DNA of 64,000 nucleotides from an uncultured Candidatus Melainabacteria bacterium (lineage in GTDB: Bacteria > Cyanobacteriota > Vampirovibrionia > Gastranaerophilales > Gastranaerophilaceae), in the NCBI GenBank assembly GCA_934718085.1, contig CAKUZL010000004.1, positions 1 through 64,000 of the forward strand, given 5' to 3'. The notes under the pieces were generated by a model. That model did no database searches. It saw nothing but the letters and a program-made list of their open reading frames with translations, and was not told the origin of the DNA. The position numbers and the translations under genes are program-made. Shown here piece after piece: positions 8,698 through 17,135 of the stretch (position 1 is the first letter of the stretch; each line of letters starts with the position of its first letter).

Positions 8698-9162
8698 CTA
8701 CGATCCTGCCGTCTTATACTTTGCTACACCTTTTTGCGTCGATTGAGTGTTAGCTTCTTCAAGTTTGTCAAGTTCCGCAGTGTACTGTTCAAGTTGAGTT
8801 TCCTTATGCTTAACTCTTTGTTCAAGCAACGTCGATTGAAGTTCGAGAACGTTCGTGTCGTACGAAGTTTGGTTTGCGAGCAACGAGTTTTGATTTTTCG
8901 TCGTGTTCATTTGTTGCCACAAACTCAGGTATTCCGCGTTATACGTCGAAGAATTCGGATCAAGCGCGTTCACCGCCGTTGCAAAACTTTGTTCGGTTTG
9001 CATATTTGCGACCGTGACATTCATGGAACGCAACTCTTCCTGATGAGCCAATTGATTTTGAATTTGCTCCTGTTGGTTGTTCAACTGGGTTAATTCCGCG
9101 TTAGCTTTGTTGACCTTTGCTCTCGTGTTCAACAATCTGCTGAAGTACATAAAGTTTGCCAT
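8698..9162 (-). CDS. Small coiled-coil protein, paralogue 2 of 3
   Basis: 154 residues, related to the 8169-8630 protein along its whole length: N-terminal YFSRLLNTRAKVNKANAEL, central Asn/Gln-rich helices, a conserved SxxYNAEYLSLWQQM segment (YNALYLQEYMKL in the paralogue) and a C-terminal coil KETQLEQYTAELDKLEE ending KYKTAGS. No signal peptide, no cysteine and no catalytic motif. The ATG at 9162 has a GA-rich leader. Transcription probably starts at the two-box promoter 9218-9249, 55 bases upstream, and continues through the paralogue. Confidence 0.87.
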   Translation of the reverse strand: MANFMYFSRLLNTRAKVNKANAELTQLNNQQEQIQNQLAHQEELRSMNVTVANMQTEQSFATAVNALDPNSSTYNAEYLSLWQQMNTTKNQNSLLANQTSYDTNVLELQSTLLEQRVKHKETQLEQYTAELDKLEEANTQSTQKGVAKYKTAGS

Positions 9163-9217
9163 AATTCTTCTCTCTCTTTCTTTTTCTTATTGCTGACTTT
9201 TTACTTTCCGCTCTTGC

Positions 9218-9249
9218 TTATATAAAAACAAATTGATATAAAAAATTGC
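9218..9249 (-). promoter_or_regulatory. Two-box promoter of the 9162 gene
   Basis: Minus strand: GCAATTTTTT, 14 bases, then TTATATAAGCAAGAG. The spacing and both boxes match the elements at 10360-10391, 25780-25811, 39336-39367 and 61758-61789. Beyond the boxes, the leader CGGAAAGTAAA also recurs before the 39411 gene. Confidence 0.7.
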
Positions 9250-9556
9250 TATTTTGGATATCTTTTGATTTACAAAACTTTACACAATCGTCAAAAACGT
9301 TATATACAAAGGGTTTTCAAATTAGCCATATTGTTATATACTTTATACAAAGTCCGCAAAACATGCGCCGGGCATGCTTTTTGAAGCTCTCGGCATGCCT
9401 CACTCGAACAAAGCATGCCGCCATAAAACTTTACAAAATCCAGCATTTAACCGCAATCGTAAAACTTTTACGCCACAACTCGAAACTTTTCAAAACTTTA
9501 AATTTTAACATGCTGTTCTAATCTTTCACAGACAACAAACTTCACCGTCACATACA

Positions 9557-9582
9557 CAAAAAACGCGCCATATAAGGCGCGC
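9557..9582 (-). terminator. Rho-independent terminator of the 10333 gene
   Basis: Minus strand CGCGCC / GGCGCG stem, 6-base loop, then six T. It is placed 25 to 50 bases after the stop of the 9608-10333 gene. Confidence 0.85.
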
Positions 9583-9607
9583 ATTTATTTTATCGTTAAA
9601 CGAGCGT

Positions 9608-10333
9608 TTAACCCCATTTATACTTTGTACCTTCGTTGTTTGACGAAGCTTTTTCCAAGTTCTCGATTTCCGTTTCGATTTTCTTCAACCGCGTTTGAAG
9701 GTTGTTTTGCCTGATTTCGAGAACGTTTTCAAATCCCGACAACAGATTTATTTGTGTTTGGTCAAACATACCGTGACCGTTGAAAATTCCCGATAACGAG
9801 GCATCTCCGAACAATCCGTTTGCCATCGCGTAAGGCATGCCCGACGAGTTTGTAATTTGACCTATCAACGACGTGTACGAAGACGGGTACGACGTATAAT
9901 AAGACGAAAACGGCGTCGAATACGAGCCCAAGCCCAACGTTGCCTGCGAATTGAGACTTCCGACACCCGTTGAATTATAAGCTCCGTACGCATTATTTGC
10001 CGCAAATAAATTGTTTGTCGACGCACCGTTTGCCGATGATGACGAACCATACGCGTTATTAACCAAAGAAAGCATGTCTCCCGGATTTGCAACGGGAGTT
10101 CCGCCTCCGAAAAGAGAATTATTCGCGGCATTCATCCATGAATTTTGATTCATGCCCATTATCGAAGCCCAAGTATTGCGGTTTGAAACCGCGGCTTGCG
10201 CATTGGAAGTAACTTGCGAAATCGAATCTCTGACGTTTTGAATGGACATCAATTGAGATTCAACATTAGCCCTTTCCCGCATTTTGGAAAGGCATCGAGC
10301 AAATGTTAGAAATCCTGCTTTGTATGCGCACAT
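9608..10333 (-). CDS. Coiled-coil protein with Asn/Ser/Gly/Tyr-rich centre, paralogue 3 of 3
   Basis: 241 residues. The N-terminal helix (FARCLSKMRERANVESQLMSIQ) and the C-terminal coil (LQTRLKKIETEIENLEKAS, ending KYKWG) match the two smaller paralogues. Between them sits a 130-residue low-complexity insert rich in Asn, Ser, Gly, Tyr and Ala (NNAYGSSSSANG, SSYYTSYPSSYTS). No signal peptide or membrane helix. It has its own two-box promoter 26 bases upstream of the ATG, a GGAGAAGAG ribosome binding site and its own terminator, so it is a single-gene unit. A two-ended helical protein with a flexible loop suggests a structural or assembly role; function is unknown. Confidence 0.87.
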   Translation of the reverse strand: MCAYKAGFLTFARCLSKMRERANVESQLMSIQNVRDSISQVTSNAQAAVSNRNTWASIMGMNQNSWMNAANNSLFGGGTPVANPGDMLSLVNNAYGSSSSANGASTNNLFAANNAYGAYNSTGVGSLNSQATLGLGSYSTPFSSYYTSYPSSYTSLIGQITNSSGMPYAMANGLFGDASLSGIFNGHGMFDQTQINLLSGFENVLEIRQNNLQTRLKKIETEIENLEKASSNNEGTKYKWG

Positions 10334-10359
10334 GCTTCTCTTCTCCTTATATCTCTTAC

Positions 10360-10391
10360 TTATATAAAGTAGATATACGATAAAAAATTGC
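10360..10391 (-). promoter_or_regulatory. Two-box promoter of the 10333 gene
   Basis: Minus strand: GCAATTTTTT, 14 bases, TTATATAAGTAAGAG. The second box would serve as the -10 region; the first box does not look like TTGACA. Confidence 0.7.
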
Positions 10392-10514
10392 GTTTTTTAT
10401 ATAAACAATTTTACAAATCTTTACACAGCAGGTAAAAAAGGAAATTTTCAACATTGCAAAGAGCAATACGAAACGTGGCGATTTGCGGGTACAACGGTAA
10501 AAGTCCGGAACTCG

Positions 10515-11642
10515 TCAGATTTTGTAAGCTTTTTTGTAATACAACAGCGCTCCGACACCCGCAATGATAACATTCGGAAGCCATGCCGCGACAAACGGGT
10601 TTAAAACACCCGATTCACCGAAAGAAATCGAAAACGCCCTGATAATGTAATAGAAAAATATAATCAAGATACTGAACAAAAACCCTCTGTTATACCGAAC
10701 GCGAGGAGGCGTAACGGCAAGAGGAATACCCAAAATGACCAAAATCAAAGATGTACAGGGAAACGCCGTTTTGTCGAAAAGGTTAATCAAACATAATGTT
10801 CGTTCTTTTTCGGGCATTTTTTTATCGTACGGAGCCGCAGAGTCTTGAATCAGAGTATTTGCAAGTTCGTAAAAATTACTCGACTTTCCGGCATCGTTTT
10901 CCTGAAGTTTTTCCGCGACTTCGGAACCGAAATCGACGGAAGTTTCTTCGAGCCACGAGGTACTGAGGCTTCTGCCTTTCGGGGTAATCGTGTAGGCGGA
11001 GGCGTTTTCGAAAATCCAGCCTTTATCGCCCGAACGACCGTTTTTTGCCTGAATTATCTGTATCATGTGAGGGTCGGAAAAATCGAGGACGGAAACATCC
11101 GTAAATTTGTTGTTTTGGCAATCGGCAACGTAGAAAAAGCGTTTCAGCTTACTGCCGTCCTGAAGTTCCTTGAGAGTAAAATTCTTTTTGCCTTCGGGAA
11201 TATGACGTTGTGTAATCGACCACATGGCAAGGTATTTGGACTGTTTCATCGTAACGGGCACGACGGTTTCGTTAATAAAAAACGTGAGCAGTGTAGCACA
11301 AATCGCAAACAAAAACAGCGGTTTTGCAATGGTATTAAGGCTTACGCCGCATGCCTTGAGAACGGTTATTTCGGAAGCGAGACTCATTCTGTTGACGGTC
11401 ATGACCGTTGCAAACAGTGCGCTTATCGGAACCGTGAGAACCATAACCGCGGGCAAATTCAGCAAAATCAACATAAAAGCGGTTTTCAAAGGCATGCCGA
11501 AGTTTGAAATTTGTTTGACCAAAGTCGTAAACGTATCGGACGCAAAAATAATCGAAGTGAAAATAAGCATGCCGAAAATAAAGACTTCGAGCGTTTGGCG
11601 CAATATATATTTATCAAGTACTGTAAAATTTATCTTTTTCAT
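10515..11642 (-). CDS. LptF/LptG family LPS export permease
   Basis: 375 residues from the ATG at 11642; a GTG 15 bases earlier in frame is possible, and neither has a strong ribosome binding site. There are three hydrophobic helices near the N-terminus (VFIFGMLIFTSIIFA, FMLILLNLPAVMVLTVPISALFATV, LFLFAICATLLTFF), a periplasmic beta-jellyroll region of about 150 residues, and three C-terminal helices: the LptF/G layout. The family works as a permease with LptB to extract LPS from the inner membrane. The likely partners, LptB and a second LptF/G protein, are encoded at 58671-60502, so this heterodimer partner is encoded apart. F versus G cannot be decided by eye. Confidence 0.88.
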   Translation of the reverse strand: MKKINFTVLDKYILRQTLEVFIFGMLIFTSIIFASDTFTTLVKQISNFGMPLKTAFMLILLNLPAVMVLTVPISALFATVMTVNRMSLASEITVLKACGVSLNTIAKPLFLFAICATLLTFFINETVVPVTMKQSKYLAMWSITQRHIPEGKKNFTLKELQDGSKLKRFFYVADCQNNKFTDVSVLDFSDPHMIQIIQAKNGRSGDKGWIFENASAYTITPKGRSLSTSWLEETSVDFGSEVAEKLQENDAGKSSNFYELANTLIQDSAAPYDKKMPEKERTLCLINLFDKTAFPCTSLILVILGIPLAVTPPRVRYNRGFLFSILIIFFYYIIRAFSISFGESGVLNPFVAAWLPNVIIAGVGALLYYKKAYKI

Positions 11643-11668
11643 TATACTATTAAACACCCGATTTAAAA

Positions 11669-12880
11669 TTATTTCAAATTATTAACTTTTGTACAAAATT
11701 CCGAAGCGGAATTTGACGATTTTCCGGAAACGAAAGAGCCGGCGGCGTAATTCAGGAGTTCCGAGATTTTTTTATCGTCGGAAGATTTTTTGACGGACGA
11801 GCGGGCATGCTTTATTTGGTCAGCGGAAATAAAGCGTGCATACTCTTCTTTGGTGGATTGTTTTGAAAAATAAGGATTTTCGAGGGCTTTTTTATTTGCG
11901 GGAAGCACGCCCGTCAATTTTGCAAATTCGAGTTGATTTTCCTCGTCGGTCAAGAATAATGCGAATTTAAGGGCAGCATCTTTATTTTTGGCTTTCGAGG
12001 GAATAATCAAAGTCATGACGGAATAGTCGAAGCTTCCGGTTTTTCCCGTAATTTGAGGAAATATTCGGGTATTTTTCTCGGTTTCGGGAGCGTTTTCGGC
12101 AACGAGTTTAAGAAAGTTTACGCCGCCCGAAAAGAAGAGCGTCTGCCCCGCCATATATTTCTCGAGAGCCTCGCGATGAGCGGAAGTCAACGATTCTTTC
12201 GGAATATTTTCCGCATCGAAAAGAATTTTGTAATTTTCGAACAAATTTTTAACCGAAAGGCAAGCGTTTTCGTCGAAAACGTCAATGCCTTCTTTTCGAG
12301 CGACTTTCAGAAGATAATCGTTTTCGGACAAAAGAGGCATGAACGCATACACGTTTTTGTCGGAGATTTTTTTTGAAATTTCGAACAGTTCGGAATAAGT
12401 CGCAGGAACCTTAGAAATTGCGAATTTCCGCATCAAATCGACATTTGCAAACGTCACGGCGGAGGTAAGATAAAACGGCAACGCGAATATTTTTCCGTTA
12501 TACGAAACATCCGAACGCAAAATATCGGGAAAATTTTCCGTCACCAAAGGCGGCAACTCCCACAAAGCGTTTTTCTTTGCGGCGGTCATCGAAAAATCGG
12601 GATTGAGGTTTATCAAATCCGGGGGATTTCCCGACAAAAGCGAAGCGAGTGTGCGTTTTTCACCTTCGGAATAAGGAACGTCGATAATTTTTATTTTCAC
12701 GCCCGGATTTTGAGCTTCAAATCGAGCCGAAACATCGTCAAAATACTTTGAAAACGGCAAAAGTTGAAGCGTTTGAAACGTTACGACCGTAACGTTCGAG
12801 GAATTTTTGTCCAAAAATCTTGTTGTCGCAAAAATTACGGCAACCAAAACAATTATAGATATCGTAACTTTTTTTAACAT
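11669..12880 (-). CDS. ABC transporter sugar-binding protein (family 1)
   Basis: 403 residues. The ATG at 12880 is preferred because a signal or anchor sequence follows directly (MLKKVTISIIVLVAVIFATTRFL); the longer frame would cross into the divergent rarA leader. The mature part has the family 1 extracellular solute-binding features: VTFQTLQLLP, RFEAQNPGVKIKIIDVPYSEGE, LLSGNPPDLINLNPDF, and an IPSKAKNKDAALKFALFLTDEENQ segment near the C-terminus. It would bind a sugar or oligosaccharide at the outer face. No permease or ATPase genes are adjacent. The next gene downstream is the LptF/G permease, 26 bases away. Confidence 0.85.
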   Translation of the reverse strand: MLKKVTISIIVLVAVIFATTRFLDKNSSNVTVVTFQTLQLLPFSKYFDDVSARFEAQNPGVKIKIIDVPYSEGEKRTLASLLSGNPPDLINLNPDFSMTAAKKNALWELPPLVTENFPDILRSDVSYNGKIFALPFYLTSAVTFANVDLMRKFAISKVPATYSELFEISKKISDKNVYAFMPLLSENDYLLKVARKEGIDVFDENACLSVKNLFENYKILFDAENIPKESLTSAHREALEKYMAGQTLFFSGGVNFLKLVAENAPETEKNTRIFPQITGKTGSFDYSVMTLIIPSKAKNKDAALKFALFLTDEENQLEFAKLTGVLPANKKALENPYFSKQSTKEEYARFISADQIKHARSSVKKSSDDKKISELLNYAAGSFVSGKSSNSASEFCTKVNNLK

Positions 12881-12941
12881 TCGTCCCGTCCGTATTTTTT
12901 GGTATAATAATATATATGATAACATGTAAAACAGGGATAAG

Positions 12942-14171
12942 ATGAATTTATTCGATACGCTGAAAGAAAATTGCAAACAAAAGCCTTTGGCTGAAATTTT
13001 GCGCCCGAAAACGCTTGAAGAATACGAAGGTCAATACGACCTGATGTCGAACAATTCGGCACTTTCGGGTTTGTTGAAATCGGGAAGACTCTTCTCCGTG
13101 CTTTTCTGGGGACCTCCGGGATGCGGAAAAACCACTCTCGCAAGGCTTATCGCAAAGCAGACCGACAGCGCGTTTATCGAATTGAGCGCGGTAACATCGG
13201 GAGTAAAAGACGTAAAAGAAGTCGTCGCAAAAGCCGAAGAGAACCTTGTTTGCGGGAGAAAAACCGTTCTGTTTTTGGACGAAATTCACAGATATTCGGC
13301 AACTCAACAGGACGCACTGCTTCCGCACGTTGAAAACGGGACGTTTTACCTTATGGGCTCGACGACCGAAAATCCTTCGTTTAAGGTAATTCCGGCACTT
13401 TTATCGCGGGTCAGGGTGATGAGACTCTCTCCGCTGTCCGAAGAAAGCATCAAAAACGTTATACGAAAGGGGTTTAAGTACCTTGAGACAAACTATTCGC
13501 CTGCACAAATCGAAGAGGGAGTCGACGAAGCAATAACGGCTTACGCCAACGGAGACGCAAGAGCCGCACTGAATTTAGCGGAAGACCTGTTTTTTGCGAG
13601 CGAATTCAAAGACGGAAAAAGATTTTTGACAAACGAAAAAATTTCGCAGTTAATTCAGACTTCGTTGATAAAATATTCTCAAGACGACCACTACGACATA
13701 GCTTCTGCGTTTCAAAAAAGCATGCGCGGTTCGGACAAAAACGCCGCGATTTATTGGCTTGCAAAAATGATAGCCGCGGGCGAAGACCCTCGTTTTATCG
13801 CGCGGCGGATGATAGTCTGCGCGGCGGAAGACGTCGGAAATGCAGACCCCGCGGCTCTTAACGTTGCAGTCAACGCATTTAAGGCGTCCGAACTTCTCGG
13901 ACTGCCCGAGGCAAGAATTCCACTGGCACAGGCGGTTGAATACATTTGCGACGCTCCGAAATCGAATGCCGCGATAACCGCAATCGATGAGGCTTTAAAC
14001 GACATCGTTTCGGGTAAAAATTACCCCGTTCCGATGCACCTTCGCGATTCGCATTACAAAAACGCCGCAAAATTCGGGTTCGGAAAGGGTTACGTCTACA
14101 CTCACGCAAACCCGGAGATAAAACAACAGTTTATGCCCGACGAAATCGCCGACAAAAAATATTTTCCTTAA
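12942..14171 (+). CDS. rarA: Replication-associated recombination protein A (AAA+ ATPase)
   Basis: 409 residues, typical for RarA/MgsA, which acts at stalled replication forks. Walker A is GPPGCGKTT at 57-65, Walker B FLDEIHR around 111-117, the sensor segment is STTENPSF, and there is an arginine-finger region at LLSRVRV. The C-terminal part contains SDKNAAIYWLAKMIAAGEDPRFIARRM and AAEDVGNADP, diagnostic of the RarA oligomerisation domain. An AGGGATAAG sequence precedes the ATG, and TATAAT at 12903-12908 is a plausible -10 element. Divergent from the sugar-binding protein. Confidence 0.95.
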   Translation: MNLFDTLKENCKQKPLAEILRPKTLEEYEGQYDLMSNNSALSGLLKSGRLFSVLFWGPPGCGKTTLARLIAKQTDSAFIELSAVTSGVKDVKEVVAKAEENLVCGRKTVLFLDEIHRYSATQQDALLPHVENGTFYLMGSTTENPSFKVIPALLSRVRVMRLSPLSEESIKNVIRKGFKYLETNYSPAQIEEGVDEAITAYANGDARAALNLAEDLFFASEFKDGKRFLTNEKISQLIQTSLIKYSQDDHYDIASAFQKSMRGSDKNAAIYWLAKMIAAGEDPRFIARRMIVCAAEDVGNADPAALNVAVNAFKASELLGLPEARIPLAQAVEYICDAPKSNAAITAIDEALNDIVSGKNYPVPMHLRDSHYKNAAKFGFGKGYVYTHANPEIKQQFMPDEIADKKYFP

Positions 14172-14201
14172 AACACTTTGTAACAATATAAAGCCGGGTA
14201 C

Positions 14202-14231
14202 TTGAACATATACTTTTCTGCGCGTTATAAT
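14202..14231 (+). promoter_or_regulatory. Sigma-70-like promoter for the AI-2E family gene
   Basis: TTGAAC at 14202-14207, an 18-base spacer, and TATAAT at 14226-14231, followed 32 bases later by the ATG at 14263. Confidence 0.65.
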
Positions 14232-14262
14232 CGAACAAACAACACGCAACTAAGGAAAACTT

Positions 14263-15294
14263 ATGTTTTTTAAGAAAAATTTAACCGTTAAAAATATCGC
14301 TTTTGTCCTGCTTGTACTGTTTTTGATATGGTTTATCGGACAAATTGCGGATATAACGTTGATATTTTTTGCGGCATTCGTAATCGCATGCTCGCTTAAT
14401 CCGCTCGTAGACAAAATGAGCAAAAAAATTTCGAGAATGAGCGCAACCGTAATCGCGCTAACGCTTATGTTTGTCGTCGCTTTCGGAGTGCTGATTCCCG
14501 TAGGAATTCTGGCATATAGGGAAATAGCCGACATCGTGCAATTTCTGCCGTCTGCGGCGGCAAAAGCGATTATATGGCTGAAATCCGCCCACGTACTGGG
14601 TTACAAACTGACAACTTTCGTAGATGCAAATTCCCTGAACTTCGACCCGAGCTCTATTTTTGCTGAGGTTCTCGGAAAGTCGATGGACATTACAATGGGC
14701 ATCGCCGACACACTGACGGCATTCTTCTCGATTGCAATGATTGTTTTTTACCTCGTATACGAAAAAGATTACATCCACAAAAGCTACAGACGACTTTTCC
14801 CCGTGAAAATGAAAAAACGTGCTTCTGAAATTTTATCGACGATAGAAACAAAAGTCGGCGGATACGTCGTCGCCCAACTTCTTTCGATGTCGACAGTCGG
14901 ACTTTTCACGGTCATAGGACTTATGATTTGTAAAATCGAATATTCGCTGCTTCTCGGAACAATTGCGGGCGTTTTGGACATCATCCCGATTATCGGACCG
15001 ACAATCGCTCTCGCGCTAGGACTTATCGCCGCCGTCTCGAAAGGCTGGATATGGACGCTTCCCGTAACGGCGGTATTTTTGCTGGCTCAGTGGCTGTCGA
15101 ACCACTTCGTCAGACCCGTCGTGTTCGGCAAATTAATGCAAATCCACCCGCTGACCGTCATTTTTGCATTTTTGGCGGCTGCAAAATTCCTCGGCGTTTG
15201 GGGCGTTATCCTTGCTCCCGCAATAGCCTCGCTGATTTTAACCCTATTCGACGAACTCTACATAAAAACCGTCAACGGAAAGAACGAACAATGA
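14263..15294 (+). CDS. AI-2E family (PerM-like) membrane transporter
   Basis: 343 residues with about eight hydrophobic helices, beginning IAFVLLVLFLIWFIGQIADITLIFFAAFVIACSLNPLVD, then VALTLMFVV-like and a mid-protein soluble segment of about 80 residues. The C-terminal half has the family hallmarks GVLDIIPIIGPTIALALGLI and HPLTVIFAFLAAAKFLGVWGVILAPAIASL. The family is named for a proposed autoinducer-2 exporter but includes Na+/H+ antiporters and transporters of unknown substrate, so no substrate is assigned. AAGGAAAAC precedes the start. The stop overlaps the next gene start (ATGA). Confidence 0.9.
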   Translation: MFFKKNLTVKNIAFVLLVLFLIWFIGQIADITLIFFAAFVIACSLNPLVDKMSKKISRMSATVIALTLMFVVAFGVLIPVGILAYREIADIVQFLPSAAAKAIIWLKSAHVLGYKLTTFVDANSLNFDPSSIFAEVLGKSMDITMGIADTLTAFFSIAMIVFYLVYEKDYIHKSYRRLFPVKMKKRASEILSTIETKVGGYVVAQLLSMSTVGLFTVIGLMICKIEYSLLLGTIAGVLDIIPIIGPTIALALGLIAAVSKGWIWTLPVTAVFLLAQWLSNHFVRPVVFGKLMQIHPLTVIFAFLAAAKFLGVWGVILAPAIASLILTLFDELYIKTVNGKNEQ

Positions 15295-16895
15295 AAAACG
15301 AAACTTTTTTATACGAACGAAAACCGTTTAAAAACGGTAATATAAACGTAAGAATAGCGTTTCCCGGCGTCTACAACCTCGGAATGTCCTCTCTCGGGTT
15401 TCTGTCGGTTTTCAAAATCTACGATACTCACGAAAACGTCAACGCCGAACGAATTTTTACCGACACGAAAGATACAGAACTGTACTCGCAATATATCGAT
15501 ATTTTCGCGTTTTCGGTGTCATTCGAACTCGATTTTCTTCAAATTTTTAAAATTCTCGATAAATTTTCGATTCCGTTTCGGGCATGCGACAGAGACGACT
15601 CATATCCGCTGATTTCCGGAGGAGGCCCCGTTCTTTCGTGCAACCCCGAACCTTACGCCCCTATTTTTGACTATATAGAAATCGGCGACGCCGAAAATAC
15701 AACAAAAAAAGTTATCGAAGCCGTTAAAAACTCGAAAGATTTGACAAAACAACAAAAATTACACAAACTTTCGGAAATTCCCGGCGTTTACGTGCCTTCT
15801 CTCTGCGAATTCGTCGAAGGCAAAGGAATGATGAAAGACGGCGAACCGTATTTTGTCGAAAAATCTACGGCAAAGCTCGAAAAATGTCTTGCAACGCCGA
15901 TATTGACACCGAATACGTATTTTAAGAATATGTACATTATCGAAACCGGACGCGGATGCCCGCAAAAATGCAACTTTTGCGCAACTTCGTTTTTAAATTC
16001 GCCGTTTCGCCCGTGCCCTAAAAATGAAATTTACGATTGTATAGAAACCGGGCTGAAACATACAAACAAAATCGCGTTTTTGGGTGCCGCAGTCGCCGCT
16101 CACCCGAATTTCGAAGAAATCTGCGATTTTATGTACAACAAGGCGGAAAAAGATGAAACGTTGGAACTCGGAGTGTCTTCTTTGCGAGCGGATTTTGTGA
16201 GCGACAATGTTGCACGTACCCTCGTAAAATGCGGTCAAAAACACGCCACTATCGCACTGGAAGCAGGAAACGACAAACTTAGGAACTTGATTAACAAAAA
16301 TTTAACGGACGAACAAATTTTCTCGACAGTCGAAATAATGGCAAGAAACGGCTTTAAAGGCGTTAAAATATACGCCATGACGGGATTACCCGGCGAAACG
16401 GAAGACGACGTAAAAGATTTGATCGAATGCGCAAAAAAAATAAAACAAATAAAAAAAGGATTTGATGTAGTTTATACACTTTCCGATTTTGTACCCAAAG
16501 CACACACTCCGTTTTGGTTTGCGCCGTTTGAAAACACCAAAAGCCTCGAAAAGAAAAGTGAATTCATCAAAAAAGAAATGCATAAAGCGGGAATTACCGC
16601 ACGGTGCTCAAGCCCCGATTGGAGCGCAATTCAGGCGTTAATTTCGCGCGGAGACAGAAGATTGTGCGAATATCTCATACAAGTTTACGCAAAAGGCGGA
16701 AATAAAGGTGCTTTCAAGTCGGTAAGAAAAGAGTTCGAAAAAGAAAAGTATATCACCGATTTTGATGAAATTATTTATAAAGAAAAAAATAAAAATTTTA
16801 TCCATCCGAGCGATTTTATAACGTTGAAACTAGGAAAGCCTTATATTTCGGATAAATACGAAAATTTTAAGAAATGTAAATTTATAGAAAAATAA
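15291..16895 (+). CDS. B12-binding-type radical SAM protein
   Basis: 534 residues starting at the ATG that overlaps the previous stop. A longer frame begins at 15051 but would lie inside the transporter gene. The N-terminal domain (about 15-150) has the pattern of B12-binding radical SAM proteins, with a SGGGPVLSCNPEPYAPIFDYIEIGDAE segment. The radical SAM cluster cysteines are Cys223, Cys227 and Cys230 in GRGCPQKCNFC. GLPGETEDDV and VVYTLSDFVPKAHTPF follow as in the family of Fe-S/SAM proteins related to YgiQ and MiaB-like enzymes. Substrate unknown. The DxHxxG cobalamin motif was not seen, so cobalamin use is uncertain. Confidence 0.9.
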   Translation: MKNETFLYERKPFKNGNINVRIAFPGVYNLGMSSLGFLSVFKIYDTHENVNAERIFTDTKDTELYSQYIDIFAFSVSFELDFLQIFKILDKFSIPFRACDRDDSYPLISGGGPVLSCNPEPYAPIFDYIEIGDAENTTKKVIEAVKNSKDLTKQQKLHKLSEIPGVYVPSLCEFVEGKGMMKDGEPYFVEKSTAKLEKCLATPILTPNTYFKNMYIIETGRGCPQKCNFCATSFLNSPFRPCPKNEIYDCIETGLKHTNKIAFLGAAVAAHPNFEEICDFMYNKAEKDETLELGVSSLRADFVSDNVARTLVKCGQKHATIALEAGNDKLRNLINKNLTDEQIFSTVEIMARNGFKGVKIYAMTGLPGETEDDVKDLIECAKKIKQIKKGFDVVYTLSDFVPKAHTPFWFAPFENTKSLEKKSEFIKKEMHKAGITARCSSPDWSAIQALISRGDRRLCEYLIQVYAKGGNKGAFKSVRKEFEKEKYITDFDEIIYKEKNKNFIHPSDFITLKLGKPYISDKYENFKKCKFIEK

Positions 16896-16906
16896 AAATA
16901 CGACAC

Positions 16907-16935
16907 TTGACAATAAAAAACCATTGTCGTATTAT
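16907..16935 (+). promoter_or_regulatory. Near-consensus sigma-70 promoter with embedded inverted repeat
   Basis: TTGACA at 16907-16912, a 17-base spacer, and TATTAT at 16930-16935. GACAAT (16909-16914) and ATTGTC (16923-16928) form a perfect inverted repeat with an 8-base spacer lying across the -35 box and the spacer, so a repressor could block RNA polymerase here. This is the best promoter match I saw in the window, yet the next coding gene starts about 490 bases later. Confidence 0.75.
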
Positions 16936-16941
16936 TCTTGT

Positions 16942-17135
16942 ACCAAATGATTTAAGTGTAATTCTTACACTGGTTCAAAACATTAATAACTTTCTTACAT
17001 CCGAAATAAGTAATAACACACAAAATAAAGGAATCTAATACACTCTCGAACACATATAAAACTCCTAACAAAACACACACATTGGACAAATATTAGGATG
17101 CAGAAAACAACCGTTTGAAAAGACGGTTTTTTTTT
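16942..17135 (+). ncRNA. Candidate small RNA of about 190 nt
   Basis: Bounded by the strong promoter (start expected near 16942) and the terminator at 17109-17135, with no ORF of credible quality between. Visible structure includes AGTGTAA / TTACACT with a 3-base loop near 16955-16972 and TCCTAA / TTAGGA arms closer to the 3' end. The length would suit 6S RNA, but I cannot show the 6S bubble, and no SRP, RNase P or tmRNA signature is present. It could also be the attenuated leader of the sensor kinase gene. Confidence 0.4.
17109..17135 (+). terminator. Rho-independent terminator
   Basis: The stem AACCGT / ACGGTT with an 8-base loop runs into nine T. It lies 213 bases after the radical SAM stop and about 170 bases after the strong promoter. 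Confidence 0.8.

Larger units (their letters stand above)
9163..9607. other. Intergenic region between coiled-coil genes
   Basis: It holds the two-box promoter of the 9162 gene, the terminator of the 10333 gene at 9557-9582, and three GCATGC hexamers within about 50 bases around 9370-9420. No open frame with coding character was seen. Confidence 0.6.

Noticed and set aside
12903..12930. dif-like sequence TATAATAATATATATGATAAC
   Set aside because: Similar to Xer sites at a glance, but it sits exactly where the rarA promoter is expected and lacks the paired 11-base arms.
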